In this document: positions 1 to 5,007 of the stretch, piece by piece
How positions within the stretch are numbered: the stretch's first letter is position 1
Layout of the letters: each line of letters starts with the position of its first letter
Source of the DNA: Desulfocapsaceae bacterium
GTDB taxonomy: Bacteria > Desulfobacterota > Desulfobulbia > Desulfobulbales > Desulfocapsaceae
Assembly: GCA_029934775.1 (NCBI GenBank)
Contig: JAOZLO010000254.1
Location: 1 to 5,007, forward strand
Reading direction: 5' to 3'
DNA: 5,007 bases
Position numbers and translations under genes: made by a program
The notes under the pieces: model-generated
The model's database searches: none
Seen by the model: the letters and a program-made list of their open reading frames with translations, nothing else
Told to the model about the DNA's origin: nothing

Positions 1-719
1 AAAATCTTCCCATGAATATCATAATGAATGATGCCGATCGGGCAGTTTTCAAAGAACAGTCTATGCCTTTCCTCGCTTTCTCGTCTTGCGGCAATACTTT
101 TCCCCTTGGAATCCAGCAACATGACCAGGAATACACAAAACAGTGTCCCGGTAAGAGGTACGGCACAACGTGCCATAATTTCTTTTTTCCAGTGACTCGA
201 ATCAATATCCATGCCGAGAACCGCGACCAGTTCCTCCGTCTGCGGATCAACAAGTGGAACAAGAGCAGTAACCAGTGTTCCCCAGCGGTCGGTAATCGGT
301 CCTACAACTGCTTCTTTTCTGCTGCTGAATGAATGGAGGTAGGAGTCCGAAACTTCATCGTAAACAAGTCCAGGCGGGGCATAATCCTCGGAATCTGCAG
401 AAAGTGAATCCGTATAGAAAAAAACAACACCATCTGTTCGCTGCCCCATGAGGTATAGAAAACGACAGTGTGAATCCGCCGTACGCATTAAAGTGAGTTG
501 TGACTTGACTCGCTGATAAGAAGCCATATGCAGGTCGATTTCAGAGCCTGTCATGGCACCGACATGACCTAAGTCTATGGAGTATGCAGCAATTCTTGCA
601 TGCAGCAGCAGGTCATCCCGCATGTTTTTATCGGTTGAATATGCGACCAGCAGGGTGCACGAAATTCCAATAATAACAATAAGCAGAAGGAATAAAACAA
701 CCCTTGAATATTTTCTCAT
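1..719 (-). CDS. Membrane PAS sensor protein, N-terminal part (probable histidine kinase; runs off the left edge)
   Basis: The frame opens at ATG 717-719 and stays open to the window edge, giving 239 complete codons with no stop. The product has a hydrophobic helix at about residues 7-27, an outer domain at about 28-183, a second helix at about 186-203, and a short charged linker. A PAS domain then begins near residue 216 (SEERHRLFFENCPIGII). The outer domain contains the stretches CRFLYLMGQRTDG (85-97), GPITDRWGTLVTALVPL (140-156) and VLGMDID (167-173). These are familiar from Cache-like sensor domains of PAS histidine kinases in Desulfobacterota. The ligand is unknown, and the output domain lies outside the window, so kinase is inferred over diguanylate cyclase or another output. 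A GTG three codons upstream (726-728) is an alternative start. The Shine-Dalgarno sequence is weak (GTGGG just before the ATG). The gene lies in the same direction as the chemoreceptor stump and the PAS-LuxR gene. The plus-strand frame at 12-332 is its antisense shadow. Confidence 0.85.
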   Translation of the reverse strand, partial: MRKYSRVVLFLLLIVIIGISCTLLVAYSTDKNMRDDLLLHARIAAYSIDLGHVGAMTGSEIDLHMASYQRVKSQLTLMRTADSHCRFLYLMGQRTDGVVFFYTDSLSADSEDYAPPGLVYDEVSDSYLHSFSSRKEAVVGPITDRWGTLVTALVPLVDPQTEELVAVLGMDIDSSHWKKEIMARCAVPLTGTLFCVFLVMLLDSKGKSIAARRESEERHRLFFENCPIGIIHYDIHGKI

Positions 720-768
720 ATTACCCACAATATGAATACTGCTTGATAGAAATGATCAATTGACATAT

Positions 769-785
769 CTCATTGTTTCAATGAG
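769..785 (-). terminator. Stem-loop directly after the chemoreceptor stump; possible weak terminator
   Basis: CTCATTG (769-775) and CAATGAG (779-785) form a perfect 7-bp stem with a 3-base loop. Read on the minus strand, it begins two bases after the TAA of the chemoreceptor remnant, where a terminator would sit. No T-run follows (the next bases are ATATGTC), so intrinsic termination would be poor. It may instead be an RNA-processing structure. It separates the remnant from the PAS sensor start at 719. Confidence 0.4.
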
Positions 786-787
786 CG

Positions 788-946
788 TTACATTTTGAAT
801 GCGTCCATACTCTCTTTAAGATCCTGGGAAAGCACCGACAGTTTTCCTGCACGGGCCAGGACATCAGTCGCATTCTCAGCTATGTTACTGGTGATATTGC
901 TGACGTCAGCAATATTTCCCGCAATCTCAGCAGGCATTGTGGATGA
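788..946 (-). pseudogene. Methyl-accepting chemotaxis protein remnant (C-terminal tail only)
   Basis: Read on the minus strand, positions 946-788 encode 52 residues ending in a TAA stop. They include PAEIAGNIADVSNITSNIAE and a tail ending in LKESMDAFKM. This is the typical end of a chemoreceptor signalling domain, the returning coiled-coil arm after the CheA/CheW-binding hairpin. The hairpin, HAMP domain, membrane helices and sensor domain are absent. The homology-like frame stops abruptly at an in-frame TAA (947-949), next to sequence that resembles a leader rather than a gene body. The ATG at 935-937 would give a 49-residue peptide, but it has no convincing Shine-Dalgarno sequence and no membrane or hairpin part, so it is not a working receptor. 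The tail differs from the C-terminal region of the intact receptor at 3387-5007, so it comes from a different receptor subfamily. An internal deletion is the simplest origin. Confidence 0.8.
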
Positions 947-1006
947 TTATTCGCCCATATTCAAAACACAATAGTGAATCAGAAAAATATAAGCAAAACA
1001 TCTACC

Positions 1007-1079
1007 TATGATCGAGGATTCAGAACACAAAGTCAACACAGCAAAAAACAAGGAATATTACATACAAAAACACTGTGGT
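1007..1079 (-). repeat. 73-bp inverted element, left copy
   Basis: The reverse complement of this segment aligns without gaps to 3196-3268, with 61 of 73 positions identical by hand count. The two perfect runs that stand out are the 20 bases at 1029-1048 and CCACAG at 1073-1078. Similarity fades on both sides, below about 1006 and above about 1090. The segment lies upstream of the chemoreceptor remnant, just as the right copy lies upstream of the intact chemoreceptor. The rest of the gap between 947 and 1157 is AT-rich, with no gene or clear terminator. Confidence 0.85.
1008..1036 (-). promoter_or_regulatory. Candidate sigma-70-type promoter facing the chemoreceptor remnant
   Basis: On the minus strand, TTGACT (1036-1031) is followed after 17 bases by GATCAT (1013-1008). 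The -35 box is close to consensus and the -10 box matches TATAAT at four of six positions. Both hexamers and their spacing are identical in the right copy, while the spacer between them has changed at four positions. That pattern supports function. It would now transcribe the remnant, and possibly the PAS sensor starting at 719 if the stem-loop does not stop it. The call rests on this comparison alone. Confidence 0.45.
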
Positions 1080-1157
1080 GTGTTCTGTGACGGAGAAGGA
1101 AAGTTATATACTGTTATGCATGTAGATGTTATCACAGTTAATTAAAACAAAACCACT

Positions 1158-2831
1158 TTACTCACCGGAATTAAACGTTGTACTTAAGTACTGTGTTAGA
1201 GATATATTTTTATTATTAAGCCGTAGTTTTTTCCTTATTTTTGTGCGATAGACTTCCACTGTCCTGATCTGCAGGTTAAAGAGATCTGCAATTTCCTGAG
1301 TATTTTTTCCCTGTCTGACCATATCAGCTACCAGGATCTCTTTCTTCGTCAACCTCAGATCAGGATTACTTAACTTTTTGATAAACGATGATCCTACCGT
1401 ATGCACATGCTCAGTTATAATATCGAGATATTCTTTTCCTTTATCATCCAGGGTATGAGACCGAAGAAGGTTAATATAGGGGATAACGGCTTTTTCCAGT
1501 TGGGCTAGAATATTTTGCTGCAGATCTTCTACAATATCCTTGTTCTGCCTCAATAAAACACGAAGGGCAATATTAGCTTCCTCCACCTCTATATTCTTCT
1601 CTTTTATCACCTCTGCGGCCATCTTGCCTGCAACCAGCTCCTGCACAGCCTGCTCTGCATGCTTGCGATCAGTAACATCATGAATAATAGAATAGAGCAG
1701 TGTTTTTTCATGGTATTGCAGTGGGCCGGAGTAAACTTCCACATCACGGATCTCCCCGGAGGCCAACCGGTGACGAAAGTTGTAAAAAATTCGTTGTGCT
1801 GTCTCAGCCAGAGCCATCTCTTGCTGTATCTGCTCTTCAGACAGTGTGTTAATATCCATGATCCGCATAGAGGTCAGTGTTTCAGCGTCATATCCGTAAA
1901 AGTTACGAGCAGCTTCATTGGTCTCAACAATACGCCCATCAACAGTATCGATTATCAATTTAACCGCTGCATTTGTCTCAAACATCTGATGGTAGCGTAT
2001 TTCACTTTTTCGCAGCAACTCTTCATTTTGTTTCTGCACGGTGCAGTCGTGTGAGCTTACTATCACTCCTTTTATCTCATTATTCAGATCGAAAAAGGGA
2101 TAATAAACTACTTCCATGTATCGCTTTCCCAGTTCAGGAAATGAAAACCATTCCTGATAATGAATTTCTTCACCGGCTAAACAGCGATCCAGTTTTTCTT
2201 TTACCACCAGTTGGAAAAGTTCTTCTCCAAGAAGGTCCGCCACAGAATGGCCTATGATATCCTCCGATCTCTTTTGATGTGCCTGCAGGTAGACTTTGTT
2301 GGCTGCCTGATATACATAATTTTGATCAAGAAATGCCATATGTTCATTTGTGGCCGAGATAATCTGTTCATACAGACGCAACACCTTTTCTCTCTGTTTA
2401 TATTCTCTTTCCGCCTGCCTGATTGAACGTAATGTCACGTTGAGCTGCTCCCTCTTTTCTTCAGACTGGTTTTCCGCGCACTTCTGTCTGGTTATATCAA
2501 TAAAAATTTCAAATTTTGACGTTGTTCCATCCGGGTTTGTTATGGGTGAATCATAAAGATCGTAATAGGTGTTATTTTTCTTTGAATACCATTCCCAGCG
2601 TACAGATTTACCCGAAAATACTTCTGCATTTTTACACCACGGACAGGCTTCTTTTCGTTCATGAAAATAGTGGTAGCATTTCCGGCCGGAAACAGGGCCG
2701 AAATTATTCTCAATGACAGCATTAGTATATTGAATATCATGCTCTTCGTTGACGATATAAATTCCATGAGGGATGGTGTTCAATATTGATAAAAAATACT
2801 TGTAATTTTGATAGAGTTTTTGGTTATTCAT
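1158..2831 (-). CDS. Triple-PAS sensor regulator with C-terminal LuxR-type helix-turn-helix
   Basis: This complete 557-residue protein has no membrane helix, so it should be a cytoplasmic one-component regulator that senses through PAS domains and binds DNA. PAS1 spans about 10-117, PAS2 about 155-268 and PAS3 about 276-390 (ending HDVTDRK). A predicted helical linker follows at about 391-492, with EEANIALRVLLRQ at 417-429, a motif typical of the PAS-LuxR proteins of Desulfobacterota. The GerE/LuxR DNA-binding domain covers about 493-549, with TKKEILVADMVRQGKNTQEI and the recognition helix RTVEVYRTKIRKKL (523-536). PAS1 contains C52, C63 and C66 in a CYHYF...CPWC arrangement, which could bind a metal or respond to redox. 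There is no receiver, kinase or GGDEF domain. The ATG at 2829-2831 is preceded by GGAAAAG nine bases upstream, a good Shine-Dalgarno match. The gene is divergent from the chemoreceptor at 3387 and lies between the two 73-bp elements. Signal and target genes are unknown. Smaller frames inside it on the plus strand are shadows. Confidence 0.93.
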   Translation of the reverse strand: MNNQKLYQNYKYFLSILNTIPHGIYIVNEEHDIQYTNAVIENNFGPVSGRKCYHYFHERKEACPWCKNAEVFSGKSVRWEWYSKKNNTYYDLYDSPITNPDGTTSKFEIFIDITRQKCAENQSEEKREQLNVTLRSIRQAEREYKQREKVLRLYEQIISATNEHMAFLDQNYVYQAANKVYLQAHQKRSEDIIGHSVADLLGEELFQLVVKEKLDRCLAGEEIHYQEWFSFPELGKRYMEVVYYPFFDLNNEIKGVIVSSHDCTVQKQNEELLRKSEIRYHQMFETNAAVKLIIDTVDGRIVETNEAARNFYGYDAETLTSMRIMDINTLSEEQIQQEMALAETAQRIFYNFRHRLASGEIRDVEVYSGPLQYHEKTLLYSIIHDVTDRKHAEQAVQELVAGKMAAEVIKEKNIEVEEANIALRVLLRQNKDIVEDLQQNILAQLEKAVIPYINLLRSHTLDDKGKEYLDIITEHVHTVGSSFIKKLSNPDLRLTKKEILVADMVRQGKNTQEIADLFNLQIRTVEVYRTKIRKKLRLNNKNISLTQYLSTTFNSGE

Positions 2832-3195
2832 TCTGGCAATCTTTTCCGGACAATTTTATAATTTCAAGTGGGTCTTCGATAAAGTTACATATATCACCAG
2901 GGTACTTATTTCCCCCGTGGGGCTGTTAGCTCTTCGGCAGCAATGCATAAGGCTGAGAATGACCTACTCTTTCCTTCATATATTTTCAAGCAGTATGTGC
3001 TCAGACGGGCTTTGCCCGCAACCCAAAAGCCGCATTCCCTCACCACAGAGGACAAAGAGAAGAAAAAATAATTCTTTAATACAGTAATTAAGCACAATGT
3101 TTATTACCGGCAGGTAGCAGGTCTGTTTTTTTTAAGTAGTTAATATCACAACATTAGATATCATGTAAAAATTATTAATGCTGGCCCCAAAGCAA
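2832..3195. other. Intergenic region between the divergent PAS-LuxR and chemoreceptor genes
   Basis: No convincing gene lies here; with the right 73-bp element and the chemoreceptor leader, the gap extends to 3386. Visible items are a GC-rich CCCCGTGGGG at 2913-2922, a hairpin at 3006-3018, CACCACAGAGGACAAAGAGA near 3041-3060, a tandem GCAGGTAGCAGGT around 3112 and a run of eight T around 3126. The purine-rich CACAGAGGA stretch resembles degenerate intergenic repeats seen in many environmental bacteria, but this is a weak resemblance. The PAS-LuxR promoter should lie within about 2850-2950. The AT-rich TTATAAAATT (minus strand, just above 2850) could hold its -10 box, but no good -35 box accompanies it. 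Confidence 0.6.
3006..3018. other. Short GC-rich hairpin
   Basis: CGGGC (3006-3010) and GCCCG (3014-3018) form a perfect 5-bp stem with loop TTT. It stands out as GC-rich in an AT-rich intergenic region. No T-run follows on either strand, so it is not an intrinsic terminator. It may be a leftover of a dispersed repeat; a function cannot be assigned. Confidence 0.45.
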
Positions 3196-3268
3196 ACCAC
3201 AGAGTTTTTTAATGTAGTATTGTCTCTTTTTTGCTGTGTTGACTTTCTTTTCTAAATCCTTGATCATA
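3196..3268 (+). repeat. 73-bp inverted element, right copy
   Basis: This is the partner of 1007-1079 in opposite orientation, with every pair of aligned positions summing to 4275 and no gap. The 20-bp identical core is 3227-3246 and ends inside the spacer just after the TTGACT box. The copy begins 191 bases upstream of the chemoreceptor ATG. Differences cluster at 3210-3226 and in the promoter spacer. The arms enclose about 2.1 kb holding only the PAS-LuxR gene and part of the intergenic sequence. They lack the transposase expected of an insertion sequence. Confidence 0.85.
3239..3267 (+). promoter_or_regulatory. Candidate sigma-70-type promoter of the chemoreceptor gene
   Basis: TTGACT (3239-3244) is separated by 17 bases from GATCAT (3262-3267). 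Both hexamers are unchanged in the left copy. The implied leader is roughly 110 bases to ATG 3387. It contains a direct repeat of AGGTGC (around 3322 and 3339) and a short inverted repeat GTAAA-TG-TTTAC (3349-3360). The -10 box is imperfect. I saw no sigma-28 chemotaxis-type promoter in this stretch. Confidence 0.5.
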
Positions 3269-3386
3269 AAAATGATATTCGCTTTAAGGTTCGCATAAAA
3301 ACATGCAAATTTTAAGTGTTGAGGTGCCCTTCCTGGCAAGGTGCGAAAGTAAATGTTTACTCAAAACTTGGAAAACAATAAATATT

Positions 3387-5007
3387 ATGACAAATTATCA
3401 GCAACGGCTTTGTAATTTACTGCGTATTGATAAGTTAACTATCGCACTGAAACTGCGTCGATTAATACTGTTTTTTCTTTGTGTTCTAACTTTCATGGTT
3501 GCCTACACCACAATCACTCTGTTCCAACAGAAAAATGACGGACTTGTGATCAATATTGCAGGACGTCAACGAATGCTAACCCAAAAATTCAGCAAAGAGT
3601 TTTTTCTTACCCTCCCCCAGGGAAAAGAACGGTCCGAGCTTATGGAAAAAACCGGACGTTTGTTCGATGTATCCTTGAAAGCACTGAGTACAGGCGGGTC
3701 AACCTATAAAGATGCCGGCATGAGTAAACCAGTCACTCTTTCGGGAACATCCAACCAAAAAATTAAGGATCAACTTGCCCGGGTTTCCTCTCTCTGGCAA
3801 AATTTACAGAAGAGCATCGATTCAATTGACGTGAAAAACTATACCCAGGAAGAACTTGTGACAATTAATACTCTGAGTGTCAAAACACTGGCAAGCATGA
3901 ATACAGCTGTGGAGATGTTTGCCGAAGAAGCAGATGGTAAAATCCAGACTCTGCAGATAATGCTGCTGATCCTCTGGCTTTTTTCCATAATCTTTTCTCT
4001 TCTGGTGGCCTCAGTTATTGTAAGCAGTGTCACCACGCCCATAGACAGCTTAGTCAGACTCAGTAAGCGACTTGCAGGAAAGAATCTGACATCAGAGCCA
4101 CAAACTGCAGATGTGCATGGCGAGATATCTGTATTATCCTCAAACATGAATACAATGCGCTGTTCTTTAAGTGATATTATTCATACGATGCAGCAAAATA
4201 TTCAGCAGATGATTTATTCATCAAACCAGATTGCGGATATTTCTTCTGAAATTTCTGCATCTAATGCCAAAGAAGAGAAATCATCTCAACAGGTGCTTGA
4301 CGCAACGGTTTCTCTGCAGCAGATCTCCGAAACCGTCAGCAGTCAAATTAATAAGGCCAAAGATGACAGTGAACTGACTAGAAAACATGCCCAAGATGGT
4401 ATCATTGTTGTGCATCAGAACATTGAAGAACTTTCTGACACAGTGAAAAGTGTCAATGCTACAGCCAGCCAGATGGAAGCACTAAAAAATGCAACAATAC
4501 AAATTCACAAAATTATAGAATCAATTCAAGAGATTGCTGACCAGACTAATCTGCTGGCACTCAATGCAACCATTGAGGCAGCCAGGGCAGGGGAAGCTGG
4601 TAAAGGTTTTGCTGTGGTGGCAAGTGAAATTAAGGAGTTGGCAAGACAGACTGCAAACTCGACTACAGAGATCACTGATTTGATAAACGGATTGACCAGC
4701 CGGGTAGACAGTTCAGTCGACTCCATGCAACTGATGGTCGACAAGGTGCATCATTCACAACAACAATCACAGGAAACCGTCAGCGCCTTTGAAGCCATGA
4801 CTAGTGATGTGGACAGAACGATAGAAGCAACTGATACCATCGATGAATACAACCAGCAACAGGCATCACAGCTTATACATCTTCATGATCAGCTTAAATC
4901 CTTTTTCTCAGTTCTGACAAGCAGTGCACAAAAAGCCGACGATACGAAAATGGTTGCTGATAGTCTCAGCACTGTTGCTGACAATATTAACATTTCACTA
5001 CAGGGTT
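3387..5007 (+). CDS. Methyl-accepting chemotaxis protein with PilJ-type sensor domain (C-terminus cut by the window edge)
   Basis: The frame is open from ATG 3387 to the right edge, giving 540 codons. Helix one spans about residues 26-46. A periplasmic domain follows, starting with [13 protein letters not shown] (55-67), the signature of the PilJ/NarX-like sensor family. Helix two is at about 191-212 and a HAMP domain at about 213-265 (TTPIDSL). A long coiled-coil signalling domain follows. Its hairpin tip, which binds CheA and CheW, is textbook: [20 protein letters not shown] from residue 383 and [15 protein letters not shown] ending at 419. It should be an inner-membrane receptor that feeds a chemotaxis, twitching or other Che-type pathway; no che genes are in the window. 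The sequence near 5007 ([11 protein letters not shown]) looks like the end of the signalling arm, so probably few codons are missing. GGAAAA lies 11 bases before ATG 3387. An in-frame ATG at 3303 would add 28 residues without a hydrophobic segment and has a poorer ribosome site, so the shorter start is preferred. The minus-strand frames at 3839-4147 and 4526-4744 are shadows. Confidence 0.93.
   Translation, partial: MTNYQQRLCNLLRIDKLTIALKLRRLILFFLCVLTFMVAYTTITLFQQKNDGLVINIAGRQRMLTQKFSKEFFLTLPQGKERSELMEKTGRLFDVSLKALSTGGSTYKDAGMSKPVTLSGTSNQKIKDQLARVSSLWQNLQKSIDSIDVKNYTQEELVTINTLSVKTLASMNTAVEMFAEEADGKIQTLQIMLLILWLFSIIFSLLVASVIVSSVTTPIDSLVRLSKRLAGKNLTSEPQTADVHGEISVLSSNMNTMRCSLSDIIHTMQQNIQQMIYSSNQIADISSEISASNAKEEKSSQQVLDATVSLQQISETVSSQINKAKDDSELTRKHAQDGIIVVHQNIEELSDTVKSVNATASQMEALKNATIQIHKIIESIQEIADQTNLLALNATIEAARAGEAGKGFAVVASEIKELARQTANSTTEITDLINGLTSRVDSSVDSMQLMVDKVHHSQQQSQETVSAFEAMTSDVDRTIEATDTIDEYNQQQASQLIHLHDQLKSFFSVLTSSAQKADDTKMVADSLSTVADNINISLQG

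Noticed and set aside
12..332. Plus-strand 106-codon open frame
   Set aside because: It is antisense to the well-supported PAS sensor on the minus strand, which has a clear domain layout; shadow frame.
756..763. TCAATTGA palindrome upstream of the PAS sensor
   Set aside because: Eight bases is too short to call an operator without a second copy or known binding pattern.
929..1003. Alternative minus-strand reading of the leader from an ATG near 1001, giving about 24 codons
   Set aside because: It is out of frame with the chemoreceptor tail, stops just inside it, and shows no protein-family signal.
2906..3097. Minus-strand 63-codon open frame upstream of the PAS-LuxR gene
   Set aside because: No recognisable domain, no clear ribosome site, and it runs across the hairpin and purine-rich repeat-like sequence; most likely a chance frame.
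3010..3133. Fragments resembling a c-di-GMP (GEMM) riboswitch: GGCAGGTAGCAGG followed by a T-run, and GCAAACC at 3192-3198
   Set aside because: The pieces are in the wrong order, and the paired P2/P3 helices and the core between them cannot be drawn.
3105..3135. Possible intrinsic terminator at the run of eight T
   Set aside because: The preceding bases give tandem GCAGGT copies rather than a stable inverted repeat, and no plus-strand gene ends upstream.
1007..3268. Insertion sequence or composite transposon reading of the inverted arms
   Set aside because: No transposase between or beside the arms, no visible target-site duplication, and the arms look like gene-upstream regions.

Overview
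The window is a signal-transduction neighbourhood from a bacterium of moderate to low GC. It contains two membrane sensors, one multi-PAS transcriptional regulator and the stump of a third sensor. The protein types point to Desulfobacterota (sulfate reducers and relatives), where such genes are abundant. They are a PAS protein with a conserved linker and a C-terminal LuxR-type helix-turn-helix, a PilJ-type chemoreceptor, and a PAS sensor with a Cache-like outer domain. The lineage is an inference from family resemblance. No rRNA, tRNA, CRISPR array, integrase or recognisable transposase is visible.

Layout. (i) 1-719, minus: the N-terminal 239 residues of a membrane PAS sensor, probably a histidine kinase, cut by the left window edge. 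(ii) 769-785: a perfect 7-bp stem-loop just after the next item. (iii) 788-946, minus: the last ~52 codons of a methyl-accepting chemotaxis protein whose body is missing. (iv) 1007-1079: a 73-bp element carrying a possible promoter that points at the stump. (v) 1158-2831, minus: an intact 557-residue PAS-PAS-PAS-LuxR regulator. (vi) 2832-3195: non-coding sequence with a hairpin and simple tracts. (vii) 3196-3268: a second copy of the 73-bp element in opposite orientation. (viii) 3387-5007, plus: a PilJ-type chemoreceptor that runs off the right edge, probably only a few codons short of its end.

The main unexplained structure is the inverted pair of 73-bp elements, which align without gaps at 61 of 73 positions with a 20-bp identical core. 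They enclose the PAS-LuxR gene. Each carries TTGACT-N17-GATCAT pointing outward, one towards the intact chemoreceptor and one towards the chemoreceptor stump. The simplest reading is that two chemoreceptor genes once shared a promoter type on either side of this regulator, and one later lost its body. Whether the regulator acts on the elements is a hypothesis. Nothing here is clearly a new biological system.
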